A stretch of DNA of 64,000 nt from Lysinibacillus odysseyi 34hs-1 = NBRC 100172 (GCF_001591965.1 NZ_BCVX01000004.1:248001-312000); one strand, 5' to 3'. Positions 44,568 to 55,122 are shown, counted from the first letter of the stretch. Notes: generated by a model not told the origin, from the sequence alone. Numbers and translations are program-made.

Positions 44568-45488
44568 TTATAAAAAATCAGCAGGCAATAGCTCTATAAA
44601 TCTATCCAACTGCTCTTGGGAAACGCCTGCTGCCTTCATAAGCTTTCCTTTTGTTTGAGCGAGTTGCTTTGTATAATCGGTGAATTGCTCCTCTTCCCAA
44701 AAGTTCCGTAACTGATCTTTTTTGATGACCCTTCTCTCTACATGAATCAGCTCGATAGTCGCTTTATTTACCGGCCAGGGGAGGCTGGGTTGCAGACTGA
44801 GTTTGATGCGGTTATCATTATGTTTTTTCTGGATAGACCTGAGCAGCACGAGTGGATCACCAATATATTTTAATAGATTGGACTGCTCAATTTCATATAA
44901 TGCTAAAACATCTTCTACTTCAAAATAGTCTAGTAAACGCTGGCGGCAGTACTGGACATGCTTCTCGGATGCTTCAATCGTTTCCAACCCTTCGAATTTT
45001 TCGAGGTCAAATTTTAAATCTATTGGATACTGTAAAAGGCTGAGGATGTTTTTATCAGAAAATCCAATGGAGGATTGATGGATTTTCTTTTCCTTTTCTG
45101 CAGCATCAAGCTCGATAACCCAAAATAACTCCTTTTTTAAAAATGAATCATATGCTATCGGAGAATATAAAAAGTATGCTTTCGAGTCAATATGGGAGTA
45201 ATAGGTCAGCCCGGAAAAAGAAAAGGACTTTTGAGGAAAAAGTGTTTCCTCATTAATATATATAATCAGCTCATCCAATTGTTTGTGGATTAATTTTATC
45301 GATGAAATGACGATTTGAATATGGTTTTTAAGCTGGGATGAATAATCCAGGTCACATGCTGCGCCCTTCGCAACGGGCATATGGTTTGCAATCAAAGCGA
45401 GTTCTCTTTGTCTTGATGTTAAATAAGCATCAAGCTGTGACTCTGCACTGGGATGAAGCGTAAAGAGCGGGTGAAAGAGATGATCCAT
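44568..45488 (-). CDS. Hypothetical cytoplasmic protein
   Basis: 306 residues, no membrane segment or signal. I recognise no family. It is Leu/Lys/Glu-rich with a long region of predicted helix (AESQLDAYLTSRQRELALIA, IQIVISSIKLIHKQLDELII) and a C-terminal EQFTDYTKQLAQTKGKLM segment followed by a helix near the end (VSQEQLDRFIELLPADFL). ATG 45488 follows AAAGGAGCTG; the frame is open further upstream but that part crosses the qox terminator. It stands alone between two terminators. Confidence 0.7.
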   Translation of the reverse strand: MDHLFHPLFTLHPSAESQLDAYLTSRQRELALIANHMPVAKGAACDLDYSSQLKNHIQIVISSIKLIHKQLDELIIYINEETLFPQKSFSFSGLTYYSHIDSKAYFLYSPIAYDSFLKKELFWVIELDAAEKEKKIHQSSIGFSDKNILSLLQYPIDLKFDLEKFEGLETIEASEKHVQYCRQRLLDYFEVEDVLALYEIEQSNLLKYIGDPLVLLRSIQKKHNDNRIKLSLQPSLPWPVNKATIELIHVERRVIKKDQLRNFWEEEQFTDYTKQLAQTKGKLMKAAGVSQEQLDRFIELLPADFL

Positions 45489-45600
45489 ACATTCAGCTCC
45501 TTTAGAAAATTCCCCTTTTCTACAACATGCCCAAAGGGGAGAAATGGTTAAACATGCAGACATAAAAAAGAGGAGACTTCTGGCGGTGCTGATAAAAATA

Positions 45601-45635
45601 AAAAATCCGCAGGGCGATAACCCTGCGGATAATAG
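45601..45635 (-). terminator. Terminator of the qox operon
   Basis: ATCCGCAGGG and CCCTGCGGAT are exact complements around CGATAA; on the minus strand a T-rich tract follows. Confidence 0.8.
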
Positions 45636-45721
45636 TATGCGTATTTTATTTTCTAACCGTAATGTCACAAACATGCAAATTACGTTCCCAAGCCATAAAA
45701 GTCGCATGATTTATAGATTGT

Positions 45722-46003
45722 TTACATATCCCAAAGAAGGATAAGAAGTGTCCCTAGAATTGTGATGATTACCATCGCAAATCCATAAACGATGTTAGAG
45801 TAAATGGACCACTTGTCTTTTGTCTCACCGGCATGCATGAAGATGGCAAACTGCAGGCCAGCTTGCAGGAAAGCTGTAACTAACAGGACAATCATTCCTG
45901 TCTTCATGGACATATCCGTGAAGTGAACAAGCAATGCCAAGCCTGTTAATATAAGTGAGAAGACGAATCCCATTACTTGACCTAAAGGAAAGTATTTCGC
46001 CAT
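45722..46003 (-). CDS. qoxD: Quinol oxidase subunit IV
   Basis: 93 residues with three hydrophobic helices, the usual size of QoxD/CyoD. VMGFVFSLILTGLALLVHF opens it and IVYGFAMVIITILGTLLILLW closes it. It assists assembly of the aa3-type menaquinol oxidase. It begins one base after qoxC ends. Confidence 0.93.
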   Translation of the reverse strand: MAKYFPLGQVMGFVFSLILTGLALLVHFTDMSMKTGMIVLLVTAFLQAGLQFAIFMHAGETKDKWSIYSNIVYGFAMVIITILGTLLILLWDM

Positions 46004-46004
46004 A

Positions 46005-46604
46005 TTACATCATTCCTTTCAAGTAAATGAAACTGAAGATGAAAATCCATACAACGTCTAGGAAGTGCCAGTATAGCGAGAAGATGAAAGCCTTATTCGC
46101 TGTAGCAGAATTTATGCCGCGTTTGGCAATCTGGATCATAATGAATAATCCCCAGAAGAAACCGACTGTTACGTGCAGACCGTGTGTGCCCAATGTAGTT
46201 AATAAACTTGATGTAAAGGCACTTACTGTAATACCAGCGCCGATATGCACATAGTGTACGAATTCAAAAATCTCATAGCCAAGGAAGGCTAAACCTAATG
46301 CCAGTGTGACACCCATGAATGATAGTGTCGCTTTTTTACTGCCAAGGCGCATTGCATGGACAGCAAGGCCAATTGTAAAACTACTTGTCAATAGGATGAA
46401 CGTTTCAGCAAGGACCGGTGTGATTTCAAACATTTCTGCACCAGTCGGACCGCTGCCAGTACGATCTACTAATGTAAAGTACGCGGCGAATAATGTCCCA
46501 AACAGCATAATCTCCGCACCAAGGAATACCCAGAAACCAAAGATCTTTAGGTCGTTTTCCTCTGTACTATACTCTAGTGGTACTGAGTGATCTACTTTAG
46601 CCAT
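46005..46604 (-). CDS. qoxC: Quinol oxidase subunit III
   Basis: 199 residues with five predicted helices. KIFGFWVFLGAEIMLFGTLF at the N-terminus and THGLHVTVGFFWGLFIM, then LYWHFLDVVWIFIF, are the heme-copper oxidase subunit III signatures. The start overlaps the qoxB stop by one base (TAATG). Confidence 0.96.
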   Translation of the reverse strand: MAKVDHSVPLEYSTEENDLKIFGFWVFLGAEIMLFGTLFAAYFTLVDRTGSGPTGAEMFEITPVLAETFILLTSSFTIGLAVHAMRLGSKKATLSFMGVTLALGLAFLGYEIFEFVHYVHIGAGITVSAFTSSLLTTLGTHGLHVTVGFFWGLFIMIQIAKRGINSATANKAFIFSLYWHFLDVVWIFIFSFIYLKGMM

Positions 46605-48562
46605 TATTTCGCACCTCGCTTTTCATATTGTTTTTCTGTTGCTTTTACATCCTCTTCAGGAATGTAGTAACCATGATCTTTCTCGAATGAACGATGTGCC
46701 ATACCAGCAAGGATGACGATCAAGCCGACGATTGCCGGAATCCACATGCTGAAGATCAGCGAGAATCCTAATAGGAAGAAGCCGCAACTCATAATGAATG
46801 GAACACCAGAGTAGTTTGGCATATGAATCTTTTTAATCTCGCCCTTAAAGATTTGTGTACCTTTTTTCTTCATATCCCAGAATGCTTCAGAAGTGCTGTC
46901 TGTTACATCCGGAGTAATGGCAAAGTTATACGCTGGAATTGGCGTATGTGTTGCCCATTCTAAACCACGTGCATCCCATGGATCTGAGCCGATGTTGCGT
47001 GGTGAGTTTTTGAAGCTGTACCAAATGTTCCAAACCAACATGATGAAGGATACAGCCATGATGCCGGCACCAACGAATGACACCATGTTCAATGTGCTGA
47101 AGCCAGTTGATTCTGAATAAGTGTACATACGACGAGCTTGTCCATCTAAACCAGTGATATACATTGGCATGAAGGCAAGTAAGAAACCAGTCGACATTAC
47201 CCAAACAGTTGCTTTACCGATTTTTTCATTTAACATGAAGCCAAACATTTTTGGCCAGTAGAATGTGAAGCCGGCTAACATCGCGTAAACAACCCCAGGG
47301 ATGATTACGTTATGGAAGTGGGCAACTAAGAACATTGTGTTGTGGTATTGGTAGTCTGCTGCAGACATCGCAAGCATAACCCCTGTTACACCACCAAGTG
47401 TGAATAATGGGATAAAGTGAACTGCATACAACATTGGCGTTGTAAATTCAATTTTCCCTTTATAAAGCGTAAACAGCCAGTTGAAAATCTTAACCCCAGT
47501 CGGAACGGCAATCGCCATTGTTGTAATGGAGAAGATTGAGTTTGTGAAAGCACCTTGTCCCATTGTAAAGAAGTGGTGCGTCCATACTGTGAACGCAAAG
47601 ACAGAGATGACGATCATTGACCATACCATTGACTTATAGCCATATAGGTTACGGCGTGCAAATGTCGAAATAACTTCAGAGAATATACCGAATGCCGGTA
47701 AAATTAAGATATATACTTCAGGGTGACCCCAAACCCAGAATAGGTTGGCCCATAGCATATCCATACCGCCGTTGCCGATCGCGAAGAACTTCGTATCAAA
47801 CAGACGGTCCATCGTACCCATTGCCAGCGCTACAGTAAGAACAGGGAAGGCGAATACAATGATTAAGTTCGCGATTAAAGCGGACCAAGTAAACATTGGC
47901 ATTTTGAATAATGTCATGCCTGGTGCACGCATTTTCATGATTGTCGTAATGAAGTTAATACCTGTCATTAACGTACCGATCCCCGCGATTTGGATGGCAA
48001 TCATGTAGTAGTTCGTACCAACTGATGTACTGAACTCATTGTCTGCTAATGGGAAGTATGAAGTCCAACCTGCATCAGGAGATCCCCCGACAACGAATGA
48101 AAGGTTGAATAGCATCGCACCCATAAAGAATAGCCAGAAGCTTAAGTTGTTTAAGCGTGGGAACGCAACGTCACGCGCCCCGATTTGTAACGGTACTAAA
48201 TAGTTAAAGAAGAATGTAATGAAAGGCATCGCCATGAATAGGATCATGACTACCCCGTGTGTTGTGAAAACTTCATTATAGTGCTGTGCATCTAAAAATG
48301 TATTTTCCGGCATTGATAGTTGATAACGTAACATAATCGCATCAACACCACCGCGGAATAACATCAATAGGGCCATCAGCAAGTACATAATACCGATTTT
48401 TTTATGGTCAACCGTTGTGATCCATTCACGCCATAAATAGCCCCATAGCTTGAAGTATGTGATCACGGCAACCAATGCAACCGATACAAGCACAATCAAT
48501 ACCATCGAAACGTAAATTAGGAAACTTGGATGTGGTATCATAAAGCGCTCAAAAAATTCCAT
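46604..48562 (-). CDS. qoxB: Quinol oxidase subunit I
   Basis: 652 residues with about 14-15 helices. All metal ligands are visible: [15 protein letters not shown] (low-spin heme His), [21 protein letters not shown] (CuB His and cross-linked Tyr), [11 protein letters not shown] (CuB histidines) and [13 protein letters not shown] (both heme histidines). The N-terminal extra helix and C-terminal length are those of QoxB. It reduces oxygen to water and pumps protons. ATG 48562 follows AAAGGAG. Confidence 0.97.
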   Translation of the reverse strand: MEFFERFMIPHPSFLIYVSMVLIVLVSVALVAVITYFKLWGYLWREWITTVDHKKIGIMYLLMALLMLFRGGVDAIMLRYQLSMPENTFLDAQHYNEVFTTHGVVMILFMAMPFITFFFNYLVPLQIGARDVAFPRLNNLSFWLFFMGAMLFNLSFVVGGSPDAGWTSYFPLADNEFSTSVGTNYYMIAIQIAGIGTLMTGINFITTIMKMRAPGMTLFKMPMFTWSALIANLIIVFAFPVLTVALAMGTMDRLFDTKFFAIGNGGMDMLWANLFWVWGHPEVYILILPAFGIFSEVISTFARRNLYGYKSMVWSMIVISVFAFTVWTHHFFTMGQGAFTNSIFSITTMAIAVPTGVKIFNWLFTLYKGKIEFTTPMLYAVHFIPLFTLGGVTGVMLAMSAADYQYHNTMFLVAHFHNVIIPGVVYAMLAGFTFYWPKMFGFMLNEKIGKATVWVMSTGFLLAFMPMYITGLDGQARRMYTYSESTGFSTLNMVSFVGAGIMAVSFIMLVWNIWYSFKNSPRNIGSDPWDARGLEWATHTPIPAYNFAITPDVTDSTSEAFWDMKKKGTQIFKGEIKKIHMPNYSGVPFIMSCGFFLLGFSLIFSMWIPAIVGLIVILAGMAHRSFEKDHGYYIPEEDVKATEKQYEKRGAK

Positions 48563-48609
48563 ACTGTTGTAACTCCTTTCAGACTAATAAAGTCTTTCTG
48601 TTTACATCA

Positions 48610-49572
48610 TTAATGAGAAGAATGATCTTCGTGTTCAGTGTCTTGATGATCTCCGTGCTCGTTTTGGTCCATGTTTTCATGGTTCATGTTTTCCATATCC
48701 ATGTTTTCGTGGTCCATCGTATCTGAATCTGAGCTGCCATGATTATGCTCTGGCGCCGGCGAGAACTCCAGGTGTGTACCTGTATAAGTAGAACGGCCAA
48801 GGTGACCAGGCTCAAGTAGCTCTTCAAATTTCTGTTCTGTAAGTGGTTCAGCAGTATCTTTTACTTCGTCAACCCACTCATCAAATTCATCTTGTGTAAG
48901 AGCTGTTACATCAAATGTTTGTTCTGCTGTACCAGCACCGGCAAAGTTTGCGTTACGTCCCCAGTATTCGCCTACCTCATCAGCTGCTAAGTGAAGTGTT
49001 GTTACCATGTCTGCCATGGCATATTTTTGTCCACCAAGCTGAGGAATCCAGAAACTTGTAATTGGTCCGTAAGAGTAAAGCTTGAACTCAATGTTGCGGT
49101 TTGCTGGAATGTATAGATAGTTGACTGTTTCAATCCCTTGCTCTGGGTAACTAAAATGCCATTTCCAGTCCGAAGAAGATGCGTAAATGACTAATGGCTC
49201 CTCTTCCTTATAAGCATCTGGAGCGCTTTCTACTAAATAGTTACTTCCTATTGATCTTACACCTAGGAAAATAACGATGATGATCGGAATCCCGATACAA
49301 ATTGTTTCCACCAGCCAGTGACCGTGGATATGCGGCGGTTCATAATCAGGGCTTTGCTTTGAAGCACGATATTTAACTAACATAAATATCAACATGGCAA
49401 ATACAGCTAAGACAATTCCGCTCATCATAAAGATTAACATCATTGTGTCATTTGCCTGTACCTCTGCCTGAGGGCCTTTTGGGTCAAGCACAAGTAATGA
49501 ATCACACCCGCCAAGAAGCAGCGTGCCGAAGACTATAGATGCTAGTAAAGTCCCTTTAAAATTCACTTTCAT
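48610..49572 (-). CDS. qoxA: Quinol oxidase subunit II with His/Met-rich C-terminal tail
   Basis: 320 residues. A lipoprotein signal with lipobox LGGC is followed by two membrane helices and a cupredoxin domain (SSDWKWHFSYPEQGIETVNY, YGPITSFWIPQLGGQKYAM). The CuA cysteines of cytochrome c oxidases are absent (NANFAGAGTAEQTF), as expected for a quinol oxidase. The last 45 or so residues are an unusual His/Met/Asp/Glu-rich tail with repeated MDHENM and MENMNHENMDQ units ending in EHEDHSSH, likely able to bind copper. It is the first gene of the operon; ATG 49572 follows AAAGGAG. Confidence 0.94.
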   Translation of the reverse strand: MKVNFKGTLLASIVFGTLLLGGCDSLLVLDPKGPQAEVQANDTMMLIFMMSGIVLAVFAMLIFMLVKYRASKQSPDYEPPHIHGHWLVETICIGIPIIIVIFLGVRSIGSNYLVESAPDAYKEEEPLVIYASSSDWKWHFSYPEQGIETVNYLYIPANRNIEFKLYSYGPITSFWIPQLGGQKYAMADMVTTLHLAADEVGEYWGRNANFAGAGTAEQTFDVTALTQDEFDEWVDEVKDTAEPLTEQKFEELLEPGHLGRSTYTGTHLEFSPAPEHNHGSSDSDTMDHENMDMENMNHENMDQNEHGDHQDTEHEDHSSH

Positions 49573-50860
49573 AGTTGGACTCCTTTCAATTCAATTAGAT
49601 ACAGCTATTTAATACCACATTTACCTATTTAAAGATTTCCAAAAGGAATATTAAAACAAAAATTGCCGATAACTATTCCCCCTGTTCCCTAGTTTTCGTT
49701 GTATGAACCTCATAATCCGGCAAAACGTACAAGAAGTAGCATGGACGATTCAAAAAACACGCCAAAAACTTAAAATCTCCGCAACAGTTTATAAGCCGAT
49801 CTTTTGCTATAGCTGACAGCGGCTTATAAATAGGAAGAAGTTTTCTGCTCCGTGTCTACTGCTTTTTCCTTTGGATTTCTGCATGAGAGTCCATCGCTCT
49901 ATAACGGGCAGGAAAACTAATAAATAAAATTAAAACCGGGAATAAAAATAGGTATATATGATAGTTGTGAGCGGAGGTAAATCGTTACTATAAAATCATG
50001 CTTTCTAGTCAACCAACATTCTTTTTTTCTTATTTCGAAAGTTGTAATTTAATATATTAAGCATAATTTTAGCCGTAACATTTTGCTTATCTCTGGCTCC
50101 AAGTAAATTGTAGTGAAAACCAAAATTGAAGTCAAAAAAATGTTATTCAAACTGAGGAGAAAAAAATGATGGGTGTGTAAAGTCTGTAATATAGACTTAG
50201 ACATTAAAGAGAAGAATGTTGATTTTTAAGGTTTTTTAACGGTTTTTCGAGCGGAAATACCAGGCGCAAATTGTGGCATTTTTATGACGCTGAGTAAATA
50301 ACGTAATAGTTCGATAATTCGGCAATTGCTTGTAAAATGGTGCATTAACAATGTTTTTCCAAAAAAGTATAAAGAGTGGATAAAGGCAGTGATTCCTTTA
50401 AGAAAGATAAAATAGTAAAGCGGGATAGAAGATGGAATAGTAGAGAAGGTGACAACCATGTTCTTCCCGCTCAGAGCCAATAATAAACATATTGACGAAC
50501 AATGGTCCTGTTATTTGACGTGGGAATTAGGTATATACATTTAAAATAATAAGGATAAGAGCAGCCGAAATATAAGGGAGAAGTGTGTAAAAAAATAAAA
50601 ACAAAACCGTTTCCGATTACTTTTAATAGTGAGTAAGGGAATGGTTTTTTTGTAGGGTAAAAGAGAACGTGGATATAAAGGCAATAGAAGAAATCTATTG
50701 TTTTCGTGCCCTGTTTCCTTCTAAAATTCTGTCTTCTTATTATTAAAATGAATGATAAAGATTAGCACACTCTCTTTTTTTGAAAATAAAATGTTTATTT
50801 TTTATATATTTTGGACAAATTTGGACGTGAAGCAACAAATTTCTTCAAAAGGAGGGCATT
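49573..50860. other. Long intergenic region, about 1.3 kb, no gene seen
   Basis: It contains the qox promoter region (not pinpointed) and two hairpins. TTTATAAGCCG at 49788 and CGGCTTATAAA at 49820 are perfect 11-bp complements. A terminator-like hairpin lies at 50603-50653 (AAAACCGTTTCC, then GGGAATGGTTTTTTT) without an obvious gene before it. Frames at 50226-50480 lack good starts. An unannotated small RNA ending at 50653 is possible. Confidence 0.4.
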
Positions 50861-51604
50861 ATGATGAAAAGAATATCATATTTCATCTTTGCTTTTATTG
50901 TATGTTTCACTACCATGGGAGCTCCCGCGCAGGCGTATTTCCCATCTATTGAGAATGAAAAGGAACCGGATATCGACCTTTCATATTTTACGGATGCTTT
51001 AGATGCGACTATTCCGATAGCATGGCAGCTTGATTTGGAAGAGGAGTCCAAAATGTATACAGTTGAGGAAGGCGACAATCTTTACCGCATTGCCCTAGCT
51101 CATGACATTTCCCTTGAATCTCTTATAGGATGGAATGATTTAAAGGACTATTTAATCTATCCGGGGGATGAACTAAAGGTGAGCGGTGAGGAGATAGACG
51201 GAGCAGGCTTGCAGGACACGTTTATCGCATCAGCCCCTGTGCTTCCAGCTTCTAAGTCATTGGGACAAGCTAATGAAACCGCAGCACCACCATCACCAAC
51301 AGAAAAAGAAGCGGTAAAAGAGTTGACTGTGACAGCAACCGCCTACACGGCATATTGTGAAGGCTGTTCAGGAACAACAGCATATGGGATTGACCTGCGA
51401 GCTAATCCTAACCGTAAAGTAATTGCTGTCGATCCACGGATTATTCCACTGGGAACAAAAGTGTGGGTGGAAGGCTATGGAGAAGCAATTGCGGGTGATA
51501 CAGGCGGTGCTATCAAAGGACATAAAATTGACGTTTTCATTCCTTCGCATGAAAATGCCATTGCCTGGGGCGTTAAAACAGTCAAGCTTAGAGTGTTGAA
51601 CTGA
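50861..51604 (+). CDS. Secreted LysM and 3D-domain cell-wall protein (YocH-like)
   Basis: 247 residues. Signal peptide 1-24, cleavage after AQA. One LysM domain at 64-108 (YTVEEGDNLYRIALAHDISL) binds peptidoglycan. After a Pro/Ala linker, residues 153-247 form a 3D domain with the three conserved aspartates in AVDPRIIPLGTK (Asp191), AGDTGGAIKG (Asp213) and HKIDVFIP (Asp224). This is the fold of lytic transglycosylase-like muralytic enzymes (YocH, YuiC, Rpf/Sps group). ATG 50861 follows AAAGGAGGGC. Monocistronic. Confidence 0.92.
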   Translation: MMKRISYFIFAFIVCFTTMGAPAQAYFPSIENEKEPDIDLSYFTDALDATIPIAWQLDLEEESKMYTVEEGDNLYRIALAHDISLESLIGWNDLKDYLIYPGDELKVSGEEIDGAGLQDTFIASAPVLPASKSLGQANETAAPPSPTEKEAVKELTVTATAYTAYCEGCSGTTAYGIDLRANPNRKVIAVDPRIIPLGTKVWVEGYGEAIAGDTGGAIKGHKIDVFIPSHENAIAWGVKTVKLRVLN

Positions 51605-52014
51605 TTGGGTTTCCGAATGCCGGTTATCTTCGACGTTTAGTGAGACGGCTACGCTTTCTCACAGAGCAGTTGCTTAATAAAATGCATATATTTTGCTCTA
51701 AGCCGAAAATGACTGGCATGATCCACTTGAATTTTCTCAAGTGGATTTTTTGTGCTTTCTGCTGTCTTAAGAGGAAAGAGATAGATGAACGAGAGAAATC
51801 GCTGCATCGTAATATGAAAGAACAAAGGAAACTGTAAAGAATAAAGCATGGAGACTCGGGTGAGCGGGATAGGGAAGATTACGGTGAGTATTCTTATAAT
51901 AAGGAAAGAAATGATTGGAAACAGTCACCTTTTTAGAGAGAACAGTATAGAATAGAATGTAATCTACTTTTGGATACAAATCAGTTCCTGATTATAGAAA
52001 AGGATGATCATAGC
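51605..52014. other. Intergenic region after the 3D protein
   Basis: Besides the terminator at 51720, no gene is seen. Short frames on both strands at 51640-51979 lack ribosome sites and recognisable products. Confidence 0.4.
51720..51752 (+). terminator. Terminator after the LysM-3D gene
   Basis: ATCCACTTGA pairs exactly with TCAAGTGGAT around ATTTTC, followed by T residues. Confidence 0.8.
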
Positions 52015-52482
52015 ATGTCAAAACAAACAGAGTACTATAAATATTTAAGAGAATATGTAGGTACACAGCCACTTATTTTACCAGGCGCAGTCGTTATTAT
52101 CCGGAACAAGGCAGATGAAGTACTTCTGCAAAAACGTCCAGAGGGAAAATGGGGGCTTCCTGGAGGTTTGATGAATCTGGGAGAGAGCTTTGAACAAGTA
52201 GCTGCCCGCGAAGTATATGAAGAAGTCGGTCTACATGTACGGAATTTGCAGTTAATGAACGTATATTCAGGCGAAAAGTATTACATGAAGGCCTCCAATG
52301 GAGATGAGTTTTACTGTGTTACGGCTGTTTTTCTCACAGATGAGGTAGAAGGCGTCCTGCAACTGGATCCTGCCGAATCTTTAGAAGGGAAGTATTTTAA
52401 AGATACAGAGCTTCCGGAACCAATGGTAGGTAGTCATCGAATGTTCATCGAGGCGTCTAGGGAAGCAAGGAAAAAAGAATAA
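52015..52482 (+). CDS. Nudix hydrolase
   Basis: 155 residues with a complete Nudix box (GGLMNLGESFEQVAAREVYE, then EVG). The N-terminal helix EYYKYLREYVGTQPLILPGA is typical of a Bacillales Nudix group close to YjhB/MutT-like proteins. It hydrolyses a nucleoside diphosphate-linked compound; the substrate is not known. ATG 52015 is preferred, with AAAGGATGATC upstream. Monocistronic. Confidence 0.88.
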   Translation: MSKQTEYYKYLREYVGTQPLILPGAVVIIRNKADEVLLQKRPEGKWGLPGGLMNLGESFEQVAAREVYEEVGLHVRNLQLMNVYSGEKYYMKASNGDEFYCVTAVFLTDEVEGVLQLDPAESLEGKYFKDTELPEPMVGSHRMFIEASREARKKE

Positions 52483-52740
52483 ACAGAAGATACCGAAAGT
52501 TATATCTGCTCTTCTTTTTTTGAAGAGAGAATATTTATAATGTCCTTTCAGTTAATAGTACAATTTTTCCATTCAATTGTCCGATAAATGAAATTTAAAG
52601 CACTAATATTCTGTTATATGTACATTAAATTCTATTTTAAGTACTCAATTACTGAATTCGGAATGTTTGTGTTAATATGTATTATACAAAAAAACATTTA
52701 TCCGTCTTGAGAGTACAGTGAAAGACAGTTGGAGGAAATA

Positions 52741-53955
52741 ATGAAGAATCTAGTTTCGAGATGGAACCAGATCAACCTGGTTAATCGCATCATCATTGGT
52801 ATTATCATCGGGGGGATATTAGCCATAACAATCCCTGAACAGGCAAGCGGTATTTCCATGCTTGGAACGTTGTTTGTGAGCGCGTTGAAGGCGGTTGCAC
52901 CCGTCCTCGTTCTATTTTTAGTAATTAATGCCCTTGCAGGACAAAAAGAGGGCAATCAAACGAATATGAAGTCCATTCTTATTCTTTATGCAATTGGCAC
53001 ATTCCTGGCTGGTTTTGTGGCAGTAGTAGCGAGCTATATCTTCCCGGTAACGTTAACACTGAAAGAATCGGCCAAGGAGATAGCACCGCCAAGCGGAATT
53101 GGGGAAGTGCTGGAGAAGCTTGTCTATAATATTGTGACAAATCCTGTGACTGCTATTATGGATGCAAACTATATTGGTATTTTAGCATGGGCGGTTGTAT
53201 TAGGAATTGCATTAAAGAAATCAAGTGCAACAACGAAAAACGTATTGGAGAATATTTCGGATGCCATCACGAAAGTAGTCCAATGGGTAATCAATCTGGC
53301 ACCATTTGGAATCCTGGGCCTTGTATTTGATGCCATTGCGACAAACGGACTGTCAGCTTTATCGGAATATGGCCGTCTATTACTTGTATTGGTAGGAAGT
53401 ATGCTGTTTATCGCCCTTATAGTGAACCCGTTATTGGTGTTTATATACACAAGGAAAAACCCATATCCCCTTGTACTCACTTGCTTAAAGGACAGCGGTA
53501 TTACAGCATTCTTCACACGAAGTTCTGCGGCAAATATTCCAGTGAATATTAAGCTGTGCGAGAAATTAGGATTGGATAAGGATACATACTCCGTATCGAT
53601 ACCGCTCGGCGCAACAATTAATATGGCAGGTGCTGCCGTGACGATTTCAGTATTGACATTAGCCGCAGTTCATACGCTGGGCATCGAGGTTGACTTTGCA
53701 ACAGCTGTTATTTTGATGGTTGTATCAGCGGTTTCTGCAGCAGGGGCTTCCGGGATAGCAGGTGGCTCACTTCTGTTAATTCCCGTGGCGTGCAGCTTGT
53801 TTGGTATCTCGGATGATGTTGCCATGCAGGTTGTAGCGATCGGCTTTATTATCGGTGTTGTACAGGATTCATGTGAAACAGCGCTGAACTCTTCTTCGGA
53901 TGTAGTCTTTACTGCAGCGGCTGAGCAGGCAAAAGCGCGGAAAAATAACAGATAA
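52741..53955 (+). CDS. sstT: Serine/threonine:Na+ symporter, SstT-like
   Basis: 404 residues of the DAACS family, eight or more helices with re-entrant loops. SstT-type start ([23 protein letters not shown]), then the unwound transport motif [42 protein letters not shown] and [21 protein letters not shown]. It imports serine and threonine with sodium. ATG 52741 follows TTGGAGGA. Terminator directly downstream. Confidence 0.93.
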   Translation: MKNLVSRWNQINLVNRIIIGIIIGGILAITIPEQASGISMLGTLFVSALKAVAPVLVLFLVINALAGQKEGNQTNMKSILILYAIGTFLAGFVAVVASYIFPVTLTLKESAKEIAPPSGIGEVLEKLVYNIVTNPVTAIMDANYIGILAWAVVLGIALKKSSATTKNVLENISDAITKVVQWVINLAPFGILGLVFDAIATNGLSALSEYGRLLLVLVGSMLFIALIVNPLLVFIYTRKNPYPLVLTCLKDSGITAFFTRSSAANIPVNIKLCEKLGLDKDTYSVSIPLGATINMAGAAVTISVLTLAAVHTLGIEVDFATAVILMVVSAVSAAGASGIAGGSLLLIPVACSLFGISDDVAMQVVAIGFIIGVVQDSCETALNSSSDVVFTAAAEQAKARKNNR

Positions 53956-53966
53956 AAGATAGAGGG

Positions 53967-54006
53967 AACTGTCTGGAAAGTTTATGCTTTCCAGGCAGTT
54001 TTTTTG
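53967..54006 (+). terminator. Terminator of sstT
   Basis: AACTGTCTGGAAAG pairs with CTTTCCAGGCAGTT around TTTATG, followed by T residues. Confidence 0.85.
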
Positions 54007-54217
54007 TGCTTCCATACTGCATTATTTATGGAGAAAACTTTTTGAACTCTCATAGGCACTACTTTTTCTCTTAATTAACTATATGGGGCGTTTAACCTGG
54101 AAGATATATTCTCTTGAACGAATGCATACGTACATAATAGACAGCGATAAAATAGAGGAATTTCCTAGAAAGAAGAGCAGGATCATTTATTAAAAAAAAT
54201 AGAGGAAATTATAAGGA

Positions 54218-54263
54218 AAGCCATCCGGTATATTGGAGATGGATTTTTGGATGGCTATTTTAT
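54218..54263 (+). terminator. Hairpin just before the CoiA-like gene
   Basis: AGCCATCC at 54219 and GGATGGCT at 54249, followed by ATTTTATT, 17 bases before the start codon. It looks like an attenuator or the end of an upstream short transcript. Confidence 0.4.
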
Positions 54264-54279
54264 TCGAAGGAGGAATTGT

Positions 54280-55122
54280 ATGAGAATATTAAATGGCCGG
54301 TACTTAGTAGATGGGGTGGAAACGATTGTCCATTTGAGTGAAATGAATAAACAGACTTATAAAAAGAGATTTAAAGGAAAGCTATATTGCCCGACAGGAG
54401 GATGTCCAGCGCTTCTTTCCTACAGTGGGGGAAAGAGGGCTCATTTTAAGACGTGGCGCCGCCGTCAGCACAGTGATGGCTGTATTTATAATATTAATAG
54501 AGAATTAGTTGAAATTGAGCAAAGCCTTTTGGAGGACAAAACCTTTACAATCAGCGGACATAGAAAGCAAAATGCTTTGCGGGAGGCTGCCCGGCTGTTT
54601 GGGGGGGAGGGGGCGGAAAAGGAGACTGTAAAAAACAAGACTACTACGCAACATTTACAGTCCCGGCAGAAAAACAAATATAAAAAAAGACATATCCAGA
54701 TGACATTATATGATGGCGATTTTTTAGAAGATGATACATTAGTAAAGGGTAAGGCAATCCGCAAGCGGTTTGTAGATGAAATAAAGCAAAAAGATGTAGG
54801 GCAGGTAAGGCTCGTATTAGGATTTATTCAGCACGCTCTCCTTGTGGGAGAAGTGGCAGATCTTTCAATAGAACATAATGAGGCAAGGATGAAAGTTGTG
54901 TTTCCAGAAGAGTTTGTAGCGGAGCGGTTGAACAGCAGCTATTTAAATAAATTTACTGCTATTCCGAAGGCTATAGAAATAGGGAATCCATTAACCTTTG
55001 CAGGAGTCGGGAATATAAGGGTGAATGAGAGCGGCCAATGGGAGCTCGTTATTTACAGCGGTGCCGATTTTAAAATAAACAACCTGGATTTAACGGTATT
55101 TGCTAAATCATTCGCAGACTGA
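54280..55122 (+). CDS. CoiA-like Cys/His-finger protein, function unknown
   Basis: 280 residues. Residues 37-68 hold a metal-site pattern, Cys37-x4-Cys42, His55, His64, Cys68 (YCPTGGCPALLSYSGGK, then AHFKTW), similar to the N-terminal zinc ribbon of CoiA-type competence and nuclease-related proteins. A basic linker (NKYKKRHIQM) separates it from a C-terminal domain of about 140 residues with beta-rich character (RLVLGFIQHALLVGEVADLS, LTFAGVGNIRVNESGQWEL). No CoiA nuclease motif is obvious. ATG 54280 follows GAAGGAGGAA. Monocistronic. Confidence 0.65.
   Translation: MRILNGRYLVDGVETIVHLSEMNKQTYKKRFKGKLYCPTGGCPALLSYSGGKRAHFKTWRRRQHSDGCIYNINRELVEIEQSLLEDKTFTISGHRKQNALREAARLFGGEGAEKETVKNKTTTQHLQSRQKNKYKKRHIQMTLYDGDFLEDDTLVKGKAIRKRFVDEIKQKDVGQVRLVLGFIQHALLVGEVADLSIEHNEARMKVVFPEEFVAERLNSSYLNKFTAIPKAIEIGNPLTFAGVGNIRVNESGQWELVIYSGADFKINNLDLTVFAKSFAD

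Noticed and set aside
45489-45707. Upstream extension of the hypothetical gene
   Set aside because: This part crosses the qox terminator and lacks a ribosome site; the ATG at 45488 has a good one.
50226-50480. Minus-strand frame of 84 codons and a plus-strand NVFPKKYKEWIKA-like stretch
   Set aside because: Neither has a fitting start or recognisable family; probably chance frames in AT-rich DNA.
50480-50860. Possible c-di-AMP (ydaO) riboswitch before the LysM-3D gene
   Set aside because: Such leaders often precede cell-wall hydrolases, but none of the conserved ydaO sequence blocks is present here.
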